A stretch of 64,000 nucleotides of DNA from Siphonodentalium dalli (GCA_032622095.1 CP136066.1:4735784-4799783), one strand, 5' to 3'. Shown: positions 1 through 12,522, counted from the first letter of the stretch. The notes: a model not told the origin generated them from the letters alone. Numbers and translations: made by a program.

Positions 1-479
1 AGGAGTGGCTCTGATCGGTACGGGCGACATCGCGTCTTTCACATTTGGGCGCGAGATATGTAATAATTATACCAGCGAAATATGGTGTTCCAGACTGATC
101 TGTCCACACTTATATGCGTGTACCAACTGTAAAGGAACATGCTCGTTAATTCGATGTGGGTTCAAGGTAAACAAGTCCACTTCGAAGTGATTACTTGAAC
201 ACCAATTGCTCAGAGAAGTTATCGTGGACGGCAATATTTATATGACGGTGTCAACACCCATCAACGTAACGTGGCACTTGTGGCCAAATTGCGTCTATAC
301 TTCCGGATGTTGAGTTCGTGGAACACTTATCGTGGATTCCACACTGGTGTTTCGTCTATGCCTACATCGTCATTCGATTGCAATACGTTACTATCTACGC
401 GTACAACCATATATTATTACTGCGTTACTAAACTACAAGATGACGCATTTCGTATTATGTGTGACCTCGGTAGAGGCTG

Positions 480-600
480 GTGCGTGTGTAAATTCGATAA
501 CATGGTCATTTTGTCACTCGGAAGTTGTTCCTGTTCTTTGTTCCGTTCCTGTTAATCCAAATAATCAATCGGAACCCGAACTGTTCCTGTTCCTGGTTTG
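480..600 (+). repeat. Repeat fragment related to 2455-2530
   Basis: The segment with ACTCGGAAGTTGTTCCTGTTC and nearby CTGTTCCTG words recurs in diverged form at about 2468-2525, just after the 204-bp tandem array. It looks like a stray piece of the same repeat family. The rest of 1-650 shows no gene I can support; its open frames of 61-112 codons have no recognisable domain. Confidence 0.4.
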
Positions 601-654
601 AGATAACTCCGCCTACATGCCAACGCATTTTCTGGTTGGCTGAGCTATATATCC

Positions 655-905
655 TACTAGCAGGTGACCCGACTTTGACCTTGAATTGACCATTTTGAAT
701 GTGAAGGTCAGGTCGGGGTAACGATTTGACCCATTGAGTTAATTCTGCCTTTTTAATCAAGAAAAATGATGGTACCCGTCCCGTGATCGTATCCGTCCCT
801 AAAAGAGGTACGTTTGTGGGTAACCGTTTCAAGGTGAATATCACTTCGTGCGGAAAAACTGACCAGATGAAAATCTCCCCCGTTTCTAGGAACCCCTAAG
901 TAGGA
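655..905 (+). repeat. Dispersed repeat R1, left copy
   Basis: About 240 bp that recur in inverted orientation at 33830-34090. Shared blocks include the GACCTTGA-rich start, GGTCAGGTCGGGGT, GGGTACCCGTTTCAAGGTGA (in variant form) and GGAAAAACTGACC followed by GATGAAAATCT. The 112-codon minus-strand frame here is a by-product of the repeat. It carries several AGGTCA/TGACCT nuclear-receptor half-sites. The class of element is unknown; no terminal repeats or target duplication were seen. Confidence 0.7.
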
Positions 906-1339
906 AGACAGACATAATAATGACTGGATATATTAGTGAACTTTTACCCGCCACCTAACTCTGCATGACTTAGCATCAAGTGAGGTGTGGAAAATAATAG
1001 CATAAAAATATAAATGTATCCAAAATAGACTAAGAATATCAGCTGTAACAAAAATGTATATATCATAAATTGTAAATGCTAATTTTTTGGGACGGAGCCG
1101 GCAAATGCCGTATTTTCTCTCAAGTAGATAAACGATCCTCAATAGCCTGCATCTTTACAATATCTGTGTGTGTTTTACGATTTACGTTCAATAAGGATGT
1201 CATGTTTACGTTGTGTGAATTTAGAGTTGTCCTTCCTGCATCACACATCAAAGAGACAATTAACCCCACCGTGCCAATGGCGGTCATTTTTGTGGCTGGG
1301 AGTGGATAATGGGTGTTCTGAGCTTCTCCAAAACGGCGG

Positions 1340-1440
1340 TAAACACTGCCCGTGTGTTTCTAACCTTAGATTGGAAGTTTGAGCTCAATCGGTTCAGCCG
1401 TTTTCCCGGCCATAGCTAACAGAAGTCCCAAAATATATAG
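1340..1440 (+). repeat. Fragment sharing the GAGCTCAA motif with R1
   Basis: The motif AAGTTTGAGCTCAATCGGTT also occurs, slightly changed, in the inverted copy of R1 near 33970-33990, and a weaker match is near 33590-33615. I read it as an old repeat fragment. The flanks (906-1339 and 1441-1654) hold nothing I can annotate. Confidence 0.4.
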
Positions 1441-1654
1441 TAGATATATAGATACGTGTCCCGGCAGCCACCTTTCGCCCAGAACAGATATCAATCATGT
1501 TGTTCAGAAATTCGTTGAATAAAAAGTATCATAATTATTATGTGCCTGAAATGATACTCTTCCCATTTCTGTAAATATATGGCAGGGACATTGCGTACTT
1601 TGTGAGATATCTGCGACTTTCTATGAATAATCTGTTACGGACTTCGGGGTGCTA

Positions 1655-2460
1655 TTTTCCGATTCACAGCTCGAAGTTTCTTGCCAATTATACGCTTGGT
1701 TCTCAAAAGTAGTGTTTAAGTGTTTTAATGAAGGGGATAGGCTATGCTTTCGACTGATGTATAACATGTATTGTTTCATTGCATTGAATGCGAGAAAACT
1801 AAGTTTACATCTCAGTTCCTCATTCCTGTTACTCGGAAAACAATACGTTTTTGCTAATTTTCGATTCAACGCTCGAAGTTACTGGTCAATTATACGCTTA
1901 TTTATCAAAAGTAGTGTTTAAATGTTGCAATAGTAAATAAGGAGGCTATGCTTCCGAATGATGTACAACATGTATTGTTTCATTGTGTACAATGCGAGAA
2001 AATTAAGTTTATATCTCTGTTCCTCATTCCTGTTATTCAGAAATATTAACGTTTTTGCTAATTTCCGATTCACCGCTCGACGTTCCTGGCCAATTAAACG
2101 CTTAGTGCTCAAAAGTAGTAGATACATGTTGCAACATTGTTCTAGTGGAGTAGCTATGCTTTCGAATGGTATATAACGTGCATTGTTTGATTGCGTAAAA
2201 CACTAGAAAATTAAGTTTATATCTCTGTTCCTCATGCCTGTTACTAGGACAAATTACATTTTGCTAATTTACGATTCACCGCTCGACGTTCTTGACCAAT
2301 TAAACGCTTAGTTCTCAAAAGCATTGTTTAAGTGTGCAATATTAAATAAGGGAGGGGAGAGGCTATGCTTTCGAATGATGTATAACATGTATTGTTTCAT
2401 AGCGTAAAACGCGATAAATTTGAGCCTTTATATCTGTTCCTCATTTCTGTTACTTCAAGT
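1655..2460 (+). repeat. Degenerate tandem repeat, about 204 bp x 4
   Basis: The landmark GATTCA(C/A)NGCTCGA occurs at 1661, 1863, 2067 and 2273, giving periods of 202, 204 and 206 bp. Each unit also holds GGCTATGCTT, an ACATGTATTGTTTCAT-like block and CTGTTCCTCATTCCTGTTA. Copies differ by many substitutions and small indels, so the array is old. Frames of 70-100 codons inside it are shadows of the repeat. Confidence 0.85.
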
Positions 2461-2685
2461 AGTCATTATGTTACTCGGAAGTTGTTCTGTTCCTCTTTCT
2501 GTTCCTGTTACTCCTAATTGTCAATCCCCACAGATACGAAGATCTGCATCTTATGATTCATTAACAATACGCGTATATCAAGAGACGATTTATCGCGATT
2601 TCGACACTGTTAGTCAAGGTCGGCATAATCTTCCCAATGGAGAACTCTTTCAAGTAATAGATTTGTATATATTTATTTGCCTAAA

Positions 2686-2721
2686 TATATTGGGGAGCGT
2701 AACTACTAGCTCCCCAATATA
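2686..2721. repeat. Perfect 13-bp inverted repeat (hairpin)
   Basis: TATATTGGGGAGC, a 10-bp loop and its exact reverse complement. No associated gene is evident. It could be the scar of a small palindromic element. Confidence 0.7.
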
Positions 2722-4525
2722 GTTATACATGTTTATACATACTGATTATAATAACATTTTACACATTCTCAATCATGTTGATAGTATTATATTTTAGTTA
2801 ATTGAATGATCAAGAATCAAGATAGTATCAATAATTAAAAATAGGACAATACAATAGAAGATAATTAGAAAAGTATGACACGTACATGTATACCATTCAA
2901 TTGAACTATTCATTTTTTGGCTAAAATTCGCCCCTGTACTATGTGGTTGGAAAAATAAAATTTGGAATAATTCCAAAAATTATGGGAACTTTAGGGTGGG
3001 CGGGGAAAAATTAATGCATCGAGACAAACCGGATGTAAACTTAAATAGGAAACAAGGAACGTAGCCAATTTACACCTGAAGTAAAGGCATTTATAGGTGA
3101 TTAGTCGTTACTCCGAGAAGATTAGTTCTTTTAATATATTTTACAAACATAATAAAAGTTACAAGTTACTATGTTGCTTTCACATCTATGACCATGACAT
3201 CAGTTTCAGACAGGTAACGCGAAGTGGAGATAGTGAGCGGTTGATTTTCCAAGAAACCTAACTATATTAGTGTTGTCATTTATATAACCGATTGATATGG
3301 TAATAAGATATATATCACTATAGCGCAAGTTGTTGTTTGCTTAAATCTTGATATAATGACTGCATTGCGGATATACTCATATTAATCCTTCGTCCGATTT
3401 CAATAAATTCCCGGAAATACCAACGATCAAATATCCATAACATGTTGAACAATAAGTAATTTGAGTCGAAGATGTACTATGTAAAAGTTGAGGCTTAGAG
3501 GTTACCTTAAAATCAAAGTTAGTCATTTGGTATAAATTAGAGCCATAAATTAAATTACGATTTGCCGTGTACAACGCGTAATCAAATTAATTGACGGAAA
3601 GTGGATTGGCAACGTTTGGCATACATGATTGTGTACAATATTATTTTGATACAGGGCGTAAACACAAGTCACGCACTGACTAATGACTATGCAATAACGT
3701 AAATGAATATGCATATAATATCACATTTATTTGCTAACTTTGTTTGAACACTGTACACTACTCACACAATATTCCTTTAGCACTTCGTACATCGGACACC
3801 CTGAGAGACACGTAACACTATGTCATTGTTTTTATTGTAGATATTGCAGTGTGTATTACTAAATTATAGGGGCGATCTGATGTGGCCATTTATATAAGTT
3901 GAGACCGTAACTGCTTTATAGTGATGCTCATTGTTCAATACCTGAATTATAAATATATGTATTTATATCTGGCTTTAGTAATTGGTGATATGATAAGTGT
4001 CCATTTTAATAAATTAAATGTCGGGGTGGGGTGGTGAATGTGCAATCGTGTTGTGGTATTGTGTTAGAGTCCAGATCATAATCAAGCTCGGTGTGCCTTG
4101 CTGTCGCTTTGGGCTTTAGAGAGAGAGACAAAACACATAGTGTTCAAACATACATGGCGACGGGTGTTTGACGGGGTGCTTCACTCCCAAATTAGGGTGG
4201 AAATGTGTTGTGAAATAGGTTGAAATTTTTGCAAACCAATAGCTGGTGTATCGTCATTGTGTTCAGACCATTACTCGCATATACTCTAATGTTCAATCTA
4301 CGGCTAAACCCATTAACGTTTTGATAGCACACCATTCGTGAACACACAAGACGGGCATTCATCATCTAAGTATGTCGACACATATATATACCAGTTCTAC
4401 ATGTAAAATTTTCATAAGAAACTGTTCACGTAGCTCTCCATATGTCCAAGAACTGGTCGATCATTCTCCACGATTTAGCAGAAACGAGTCATTTAATTCC
4501 TTTAAATAAAATTACGACAACTCAC
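2722..4525. other. Unannotated AT-rich sequence, expected to hold the 3' end of the BPI-like gene
   Basis: I found no exon, transposon terminus or tandem repeat that I could support here. The last exon(s) of the BPI/LBP-like gene should lie in this stretch or beyond the left edge, because the exon at 4526-4574 ends in mid-codon at a donor site. Confidence 0.4.
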
Positions 4526-4574
4526 CGTTTAGTTTTGGGAGGATCAGCAGTCTGTCCACAAAGCTCATGATAAA
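4526..4574 (-). CDS. BPI/LBP-like exon, C-terminal barrel (LPKLN segment)
   Basis: A 49-bp exon that reads FIMSFVDRLLILPKLN plus one base of the next codon. It matches the family segment near the C-terminus where a helix (typically xxIMNxxV) runs into V/I-L-P-x-x-N just before the G-x-P-L-P strand. The acceptor is CTCTACAG and the donor is ACG/GTGAGTTG, a near-consensus site. It starts in phase 0, so the missing upstream exon should end in phase 0; it leaves one base for the next exon, which I could not find. Placement to the left of all other exons agrees with minus-strand order. The exon is too short for an ORF search. Confidence rests on motif plus splice sites. Confidence 0.7.
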
Positions 4575-4686
4575 CTGTAGAGCATTCGAACTCACATCCC
4601 CGATCACCGTGCTCACGCTGCTAAATTTTGGACTGCATATAACGACAATGGTAATTAGCTGTACGCTGAGTGACATATGACGCTAC

Positions 4687-5006
4687 TTAACCCTTTACCC
4701 AACAGAAGGGCCCATTAAAAATTATAAAATTGTTAAAGAATGTAAGAACAAATGGTAAAAAGTGTTAAAAAAAGATTTTTTTTAGGCCAATGCATTCTCT
4801 TATATATGCGAGGCGACCTATGGTCGACTCGCATATATAAGAGAATGCATTGGCACAGGGCATAACTGTAACTATCACAATGCGGTAAGGAGCCGGTTCC
4901 AATGATATCCATATTTGTATGGTTCTATTGAGACAGACCGAAGATATTTTAGGCTGTTGAAGCTTTATTTGGCCGGTTTTGGCCGGTTTGTTGGGTAAAG
5001 GGTTAA
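4687..5006. mobile_element. TTAA-flanked piggyBac-like MITE, copy 1
   Basis: Target duplications TTAA sit at 4687-4690 and 5003-5006. Terminal inverted repeats are CCCTTTACCCAACA and its exact reverse complement. The 312-bp body holds a 69-bp palindrome (4786-4854), a conserved flank with ACAGGGCATAACTGTAAC, and a subterminal GGCCGGTTTTGGCCGG. TTAA targets and termini starting CCC are known for piggyBac-type elements; the assignment is inference because no transposase is present. The 111-codon minus-strand frame is not a gene. It lies just upstream of the exon at 4526-4574, inside an intron. Confidence 0.85.
4786..4854. repeat. 69-bp near-perfect palindrome inside MITE copy 1
   Basis: Arms of 27 bp (GCCAATGCATTCTCTTATAT...) surround a smaller inner palindrome CGACC-TAT-GGTCG. 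The same sequence recurs at 16904-16972, 17052-17120 and 52737-52805 with almost no change, and older diverged versions are in elements at 11.9, 12.8, 54.1 and 58.1 kb. Confidence 0.9.
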
Positions 5007-5887
5007 ACATACGTGTACGTACCAGGACATTATAAAAGAGACCTTTCGCAAAATCACGATTACGATTATTGATATGGACAAAATCCTGCCAAACATTCAA
5101 TGTTACGCACAGGGGGTCTTCTGTGAGCCGAATTATACCCCGTGTGCTTTAATTGTGTGCAGCTGTGTCAGGGATGTTCCACATATCCTGCTTTGGGACG
5201 CTATAACATTATTCTTGTGGTGTATAACTCACGGATAAGAACGTGGGATCTGAAAGAGACATACATTACTTTTTCCATCAAATGTATGAGTAACTGAGTA
5301 TAGTAGGGCATATACCGTCTCACCAATTAACCATCGTATGTACGTTGTGATGGTGTCCCCCTTACTAGGACAATATATCCCTAATCGTAGTATTGGATTT
5401 GCCAAAGGTCTCTATGTAGTATCAGTACGATAATCGACGAAACGTCCGAAGGAATATAATATTTAATATAATAATTGTATTAGTTACTATTACTACTAAT
5501 ATGTTAAAGTCATGCTGTGCGATATGAGTCTGCACTGCGTATGGAACTACTGCAGCATACTAGGGTTTGCTCACTATTCATAACCGGAACTATGAAATTA
5601 CTACATCGGAACCACTGTACATTCACGTTTGAAGCAGTGTAAGATGTTTCATGGTTGCGAATTATAAGGCCTATTTTTTAAATAAGTTTGTGCGCGGATT
5701 TTTTTTCTCAGAAAAGTGAGTCGATCAGATAAAAATAAAAAAATAAAATCACCCCCATCAAAATATACAGGCAGGGGGTGGTAATGCAGATGCTGAATGG
5801 TAGCGACCAGCAGAATCCTCAAAACGCGGTGTTTCTAATTCATGTTAAGGCCGCCTCGGTGCACGAGGTTACATCGGGCCAGGTACG

Positions 5888-7290
5888 TCAAAACCCTAGT
5901 GAAAACAAAGTGGATTATAATTTATTATTTATTCAATAATAAACTATAACACCTATTAGTCTTCTCGGTGGGTCTTCTCACTTCACAGCCCCGTCTTCTC
6001 AACCTTGTGGCCAGTCCACGCCTCTATCTTCTTGTTAACCTTGCCCACGCCTTCTGGACCTCGACATCGTCTCTTGAACCAACCTTGTAAATTGTCTATG
6101 TCCATGTCTGGACTGTCTCTTCTATATCTTATAACTGGATATTAATGGTATCTTCTAAGTCGTCTATCTTTGTATAATGATATCTTCTAAATCGTCTATC
6201 TTCTTTTAATGCTGTCTTCTAATTCGCCTATCTTCTTATAATTCTATCTAATAGCGGAGCCGATGAAATCTTAGCCGCTTCTGTCAACAGGAACAGTTAC
6301 TATTAAACGGAAGAGCAGTAAACAGTTGGGAATCGGAACATACTTTTTTTCTCTTGAATGCATCGAGACTTCGCGCACGTTTAACGAATCTCGCGAAAGC
6401 AACAAAATACCGATATTTACGGATGATATAATCATAGATTACGAGCAAACATCTATATTGTATATCATAAAAAATATTGATCGGAAAAAAACAGACCGAC
6501 GGTAAAAAAAAAACACTTTTAATCTAAACAAAAAAATCTTATTTTCATCCGCGCACCACATAATTAACAAAAAACCTAATCTAATAGGGAAACCGGAATC
6601 TCACTGAAAGTAATACAAGGGTTCAACTCTACTGAAAACAAAGTTTGGATTATAATCTATTATTTATTCGATAATAAACTATAACATTATCCTCTTAGTT
6701 TTCACGGTCGGTCTTCTCACATCTCATCCCCGGCTTCTCAACCTTGTGGTAAGTCCACGCCTCTAGAACTTCGTCTTCTTCTTAACCTTGTCGCAAGTCC
6801 ATGCCTTCTGGACCTCGACTTCGTCTCTTGGACCAACCAAATAAATGTTCTTAAGTCCATTTCTGGACTGTCTCTTCTATATCTTCTAACCGTCTATCTT
6901 CTTATAATGATATATTCTAAGTCGTCTATATTATTATAATTCTAGCTAAATGTCGAGCCGAGGAAAACTTAGCCGCTTCTGCCATCGCAACAACGGAAAC
7001 AGGAACTGATAGCAGAAGAGCAGCACAAAATTGGGAATCGGAGCAGAAAACTATTCTCTTGACTGCATCGATAATTCGCGCACGTTTTACGAATCTCACG
7101 AAAGCAACAAAATACCGATATTTACGGATGATATAATCACAGATTACGAGCAAAAATCCATTTTGTTATATCATCAAAAATATTGATCGCAGAAAAGACC
7201 GGCAGTACAAAAAACCCAAATACGGTGATTTGTTTTTTAAATCGTATAAAATTATTCGAATCGGCGGATCCTCGCACCAACTTATTAATA
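5888..7290 (+). repeat. Tandem duplication, two units of about 725-733 bp
   Basis: Unit 1 (5888-6610) and unit 2 (6615-7290) align along their length: CTGAAAACAAAG near the start, TCTTCTCAACCTTGTGG, CTTCTGGACCTCGAC, TTAGCCGCTTCTG, CGAAAGCAACAAAATACCGA and GATTACGAGCAAA near the end. Units differ at many positions and contain internal TCTTCTAA-type subrepeats. No transposase or protease domain is present and there are no clear terminal repeats. It may be a duplicated solo LTR or an unknown non-coding element. Frames at 6926-7667 derive from it or run out of it. Confidence 0.8.
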
Positions 7291-10200
7291 AAAACCTCAC
7301 ATTCATTCAACAAAGTCAATGTTACGTTATTTTTCCAGTTATATTTCCACGAAACTCTATCCAGAACGTGAACAGACACGCACTGGACGTCACGGCATCA
7401 TTCAGCAGTGAAGAGGTTAAAATGTTATTATTAAAGGGAAGTTCGCGAATATATCGGTTAAATGCACGCATTTATGTAATTCAACTCCCACTCATGACCC
7501 ACTGTAGATTAAAAGTCACTTCTGCAACACGTGGCTTTGTTTTTGTTACAGCGCCTCATCAAAGACGTCGCAGAAAAATGTTTTGGAATCGGCGAAATCA
7601 TGAAAAGCGACGTTCCGTGCAGGTTAAAGACTGCATTTTGTGTGTAACGTTGATTAAAATTGGTTGACGGAAGCATGCATTTCGATTTTAAGCTGTTCTA
7701 TTTTGTTTTTGTATGCGACATTGTTATTTCGGATTTTTGACAAACTGTCTTCCGTACATATTGAGACTGTCGACAATTCACCAATCAGAGTTTCAACTGT
7801 CATAACTATTAATGAATAAATATCACAGATCCACCAAAATTAATGCCAGCACAATGAAACATTCTAGTACAAATTTGGACGGCGCAGAGAAATAGTAGCA
7901 CTACTCTCGATCGGGATCCAAATACTAGCAGGGGTGGAATACAAGAACAGACGGGCAATTTCCATATAAATAAGAGTACGGGCGCATTATTAATAGTACA
8001 GGCAGTACAGGGGCATTTTCAAGTTTGAGCAGCATGGTATGTTTTTCTGATATACTGATACCCAGTAACTTTTGCCTAGATATTTCAGAGAAATACATTG
8101 ACACCGTACCTAAACTGATACATTAACTACTGTATAATATTAGGTATGGTATTTTTTCGTAATTTAGTCCACACTTGTTGGCCATTATAAATATTAGCCC
8201 TAGTATAAGTACAATCTCTGAACATTATTGTTACCGTTTGTAGTGCTTTCTGGCTCTGCACAATCACCCTCCCTCTGTTGTTTAACTAATTTATCATGGG
8301 ACCGCCTGGCTACTCGAACAGCTTTTAACACGTTCGCATCACTAGATTTAGCGTTTTTCAATAAGTTCTCTTACATCTTTTGGATATATCCCTCTGAGGG
8401 TGGGGGATTTTTTTTATTCCATATCATTTTCGTTTCAGCCAAGCCATTTTCTTATTCTTTTTTTATATTTATCTGCTAATTTTTTCTTTTTGTTGCAATG
8501 AGTATTTTTTACGCCTAGGCCTATCACGGAAAACATCTTCCACTTTGATTGTGAGCCATGTGATTTAAAAGCACCAGCTACCGATCAAAATACTAGGATT
8601 TGAAAATTCCACGCATGGAATTTACATGGTCAGCTGGCGAGGATCATGAGGCGATCAATTTTATTTATCATGTAGCCGTGCGCTTGAAGTTGTACAATTG
8701 GGTAGTTTAACAACACTATCTTGTATGTCATTTAAATTTTATTATAAATTTTTGACAATTCCTGGATTTAAATTCAAATTGCAGTCAAGTGAAAACTCAC
8801 TCACGATGTTTTTTGGGAGCTGACAACCGAACACACCAAAATCAAACTTTCAGTACTGTGAATATTACTGCACAGTCGATGTTTGATGTTTTTCTTTCTG
8901 AAACTAACACCGTTTCCCCCCATTAATGTCAGTATTTGGTCATTTGGTTATTATCTGAGGAATGCAATATCTACGACTCACAAGAAAAGCACTACGTGTA
9001 CACAACTTTAACCATATTCTGATGACAAATTACATGTAAAGTACTCGAACGGTCGAGTGTTTCATCGAAAAACATCCTAAAACAATCATTGTTTTCACTC
9101 GCGCCCTGGGGGAAATGCGTCTTCACCTTGTGACGTCATTTCCGAAGTTCTCCGAAAGAGCCCAACTATTGTTAGCAAAGTGGAGGGCTTACGCTCTGAT
9201 TGACGTCGGGAGCGAAATTAACAACCGCTTCATTTGGGCTGTTATTTCTATGAACACTCTTTATCACATTGAACAGATTAAGGATGGTTACTTAGCAGAT
9301 AACGGGTGGTATTAATTATTACTACCTGCAATTTAATATTGGTTATTGTTTTAACAAAATGTATACTGCTACTTTTTAATTTAATATTAATAATTATAAT
9401 TATTAATTGTTGATGGTGCAATTAGTATGCCTAATTATTATAATGCCTATACAAATCCCCGACCTTGTCACCAAATCTATATCAGCCAGCTTGTTCAAAT
9501 GACTATACACAGGTGGCCACTGACCCAATTGACTATTATTTTAATAATCTCACGGTCAACCAATTACTAAAACTGCTAGTTTATTAGACGTATCGATATA
9601 AATACATTGAATAATGACAAATGTAATTAAACAGGCAATTAGCGTCAACGCTAGGTGCTGTGAAGTTATACATGTGCTTATGTTGCCATCGTTCCTTTGC
9701 GGAAGTTCACAGATAAAAGGTTATTCTACCACTTCGGATTGTCTGATGTAGATTGGCGATACAGCTGTGATGGAATGTTCTTGTGTATGCATTTATAGTA
9801 ACCACTAAGGGTGCTTATAAAACTTAGGCAGGTGAATGAAGTCATATATTTTTTCTATATTCATCAGTGATCGCGGTATGGATTTTGGAGAAATTATCAC
9901 GTGACTTCCGGTTACCAACAGTGTGGAGAGTGCAGAACACGCGGAATTCGGAATGAAGCACCGCGATGAAAAAGAAAGCAACCAATTCACAACTTACGAA
10001 GAATTCACATGTGATTTAGGTATATTAATTCCATTTAGACAAATTTCTTTGGTTAGCTTAATGAAAACGAAAAATGAAGACGCCATGACACGGTTTCTGA
10101 CGACATCTGGATTTGTGAATCAGAGTTCAGACACTATTGCACAATCCACGACACGTATTGTCAAGTTGGCATGTCATCCCCGTCGCGATCACTGCGTGAT

Positions 10201-10500
10201 GTTACATACATTATTATTAGCGCTATGTCGCCGATAAAAGACAAATTTGAGGCACAACATGTGCATGTGGTTGCTCCAATACGTGTCACGTACGATTCGT
10301 ATTATCAGGATGATTATGCGTAGTTGGTGTGATTAAATTTGGACCGCGCAACGATGCAAAGCAAAATCCTATATCGGTGTTGTTATTCATGGGATATCCG
10401 GGATGTAGGGTGGGATGCTGTACTGGGGGAACAACAAGTACAATACACACTTGGACCTTTGTCATTTTCCAATCTCTCGTTAGTTATTATACTGTGTACC
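7291..10500. other. Unannotated intronic sequence, expected to hold one missing BPI-like exon
   Basis: No repeat or domain was recognised. A 50-codon minus-strand frame at about 7655-7807 has a coiled-coil-like end but no splice context. An exon linking 10866-10933 to 4526-4574 is expected here; it must start with one base of a split codon and end in phase 0. I did not find a convincing one. Frames at 9115-9315, 9923-10237 and 10339-10539 look like chance. Confidence 0.4.
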
Positions 10501-10502
10501 AC

Positions 10503-10600
10503 TAATTGGTTTCCTCGATGTGACTATAATGGAGAATAACATATTGTTTACACTAATTTGTTTCCTCGATGTGTCTATAATGGAGAATAACATATTGTTT
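10503..10600 (+). repeat. Tandem duplication of about 54 bp
   Basis: The block with TTTCCTCGATGTG and TATAATGGAGAATAACATAT occurs twice head to tail with a few changes. No coding meaning is evident. Confidence 0.8.
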
Positions 10601-10642
10601 AATAAATTGATTTGCGTGGTTAGTGTCGTTTCCTAATGTAGT

Positions 10643-10840
10643 TTAACTCTTTCAGTGCCAGGCTTATTTTGTAGGTTTAGTGCCAGGGAATCTTACGTTT
10701 TTCATGGGCAATTATTACTATGAAAACTTGGTGATAGTTTTGTTATAACATTTTGTTTAGGGCCGATCTCATTGGCACTGGCACTCTACATACCGTAAAT
10801 TAGGGCCGATGAGATCGGCATCTGGCACTGAAATAGTTAA
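10643..10840. mobile_element. TTAA-flanked MITE, second family
   Basis: TTAA duplications lie at 10643-10646 and 10837-10840. Termini CTCTTTCAGTGCCAG and the reverse of CTATTTCAGTGCCAG are inverted repeats. Inside, GGGCCGATCTCAT and GGGCCGATGAGATCGGC form a further foldback. There is no coding capacity. The target site matches the larger TTAA family in this window but the termini differ, so I treat it as a separate family. It sits 26 bp downstream (in gene direction) of the exon at 10866-10933. Confidence 0.8.
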
Positions 10841-10865
10841 ACAGTTTAAAGGCATCATATCTTAC

Positions 10866-10933
10866 CTCAGTGATCTAACTCTGGCGTATATTTTCGTAGA
10901 CTTCAGATAAACCGATACATCTGCTGATACACT
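10866..10933 (-). CDS. BPI/LBP-like exon, second barrel (beta-strand segment)
   Basis: A 68-bp exon reading SVSADVSVYLKSTKIYARVR followed by SL and two bases of a split codon. Acceptor TTTTGTGTTTCAG and donor CTGAG/GTAAGATA are both strong. Only this frame is open through the exon. The alternating V-x-V pattern followed by KIYARV suits the family segment that runs V-x-V-x(n)-L-x-G-x-L in the second barrel. It starts in phase 0. It lies between the exon with LPTNDRLVLST (15485-15556) and that with LPKLN (4526-4574), as expected, though an exon is still missing on each side. The sequence alone is not diagnostic, so confidence is moderate. Confidence 0.5.
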
Positions 10934-11835
10934 CTGAAACACAAAATATACTAGAGTTAATAAACAACGGACTATAATACTGGGGTTACATGCTCGATTG
11001 ATCGCTTATTGATTACACATGGTGATGACCATTTCAGCATACTAGCAGTAGTTGGTCGGTCATATGGCTGTTTACAATAATGTGTCTCTGTCTGGCCAAG
11101 ATCATCGATCGATGATTCCAATGGTTGAATCTCGTCATAGTATGGTATTGTTAATTTCGGACATCATGTAACGTTCCGCAACGACGACGCCTGTATCCAA
11201 TAGTGGACAATTATTTCATTGTGTGTCTACATTGCTTTGACTGTATCAGCTGTGTGGTTCGTTTCTATATTATTCGCGTTAGGTTCATTTCTTTGTTGGA
11301 TTAGGCTTTCTCGCAATTCCAAACTTGTCTGTGTATTACTCAGCTGACTTTTCATATGCAACTTGTCAATTATTGCCAAAGCGGGTGCTCATTAATTACA
11401 ATTCATTGCACGTATTATAAGCTTTACTTTTAATAATTAATTATTTGTAAAACTGTTAATGCCACTGTGGTGATCGGATATTTTATAATGCAAACCTGTT
11501 AATCGAATCCCTCGTCGTTAATCCACACATGTGCATGCGTTGTATATAATACTGTGTAAAAATGTGTTATGTCACTTTATGTTCCGGAACTCCGCCGGTC
11601 AGTCACATCCACATATTACAACCGGAGTTCCGATTGTGGTGTGGACCGCCTACAACTATACCGTAATGTCCGTATGTTTCTATTGTAGAAATAAATGCTA
11701 ATTCGTACTGTACCAAAATCAGCTCTACCAAAATAGTTTGAATTAGTACTCAATATTATAAAGACATTACTATTCCCACATACGAACTACAGCTCTAAAA
11801 CGAAGATAACGGTGATTATGATTCGGTACAGGCCA

Positions 11836-12160
11836 TGTGTATTCCATCATATATTTACTTGCAGCAGTAGTAACTGAAATTTTGCGGAAACCACGTGCCA
11901 ATGCAATATATAATATATGCGAGTCTCCCATATAGGCCCGTGCATTATTATTACATATGCGAGGCTTCCTATTGGAGTCTCGCATATATAATAAAATGCA
12001 CTGGCGCGGGGTAAGATAATGCACTTGCTTACAAGGTCAAGGTAAATATTGTTAAGCCAATGCATTATCTATTTTCCCTATGGGAGGCTCGTATATAAGA
12101 GCAATCATTACCACAGGGTTTTCGTAATATTTCAGGAAGATCCAGTCATAGAATGGTTAA
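11836..12160. mobile_element. Old TTAA-type MITE with two decayed palindromes
   Basis: The right end, CCAGTCATAGAATGG followed by TTAA at 12157-12160, and a decayed left end frame two diverged palindromes with ATATATGCGAG cores. They are joined by CTTACAAGGTCAAGGTAAATATTGTTA, a linker also seen at 12.8, 54.2 and 58.1 kb. It is an older relative of the element at 4687-5006. Minus-strand frames of 72-84 codons here are shadows. Confidence 0.7.
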
Positions 12161-12268
12161 GAGAGAAATGAACCAATGTTTTAGGGAGGAATTTACTCTT
12201 TTCTAGGCGTTTACATTACAAACCAGCTACGATCCCGGCAGTTTTCTTTTCGAATTTAAAGTTCATGA

Positions 12269-12331
12269 CACCCACATTGCCTGCCAATTCACCCTCATTG
12301 CCTGCCAATTCACCCTCATTGCCTACTAATT
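12269..12331 (+). repeat. Short tandem repeat, about 20 bp x 3
   Basis: CCTCATTGCCTGCCAATTCA is repeated three times with one or two changes. Confidence 0.85.
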
Positions 12332-12522
12332 CAGTATTGATCCGACTAGGTAGTGTTTCAGTTTAATATATATGACTTCGAAATTTATCATTTTGGTTTA
12401 TTTACCATTTTAAGTGACAGCAAGCGGATTGTATTAGCACCGATCGTTACATAGACATCGACTTTTCCTGCCATGTTTACCAGTATCTTTCCGTTTTTAA
12501 TGTCGACTGTTGGTGCGTTGCT

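Noticed and set aside
933-1142. Minus-strand frame with IYIFVTADI as the C-terminal BPI strand
   Set aside because: The resemblance to the terminal Y-x-x-V-x-x-D strand is short, and the preceding G-x-P-L-P motif is absent (GICRLRP).
7655-7807. Short minus-strand coiled-coil-like frame
   Set aside because: About 50 codons with no splice sites, repeats or homology that I can name.
9463-9530. Candidate BPI-like exon reading SHLNKLADIDL
   Set aside because: The leading phase fits the exon at 10866, but the peptide lacks the expected S-x-I-G block and the acceptor is weak.
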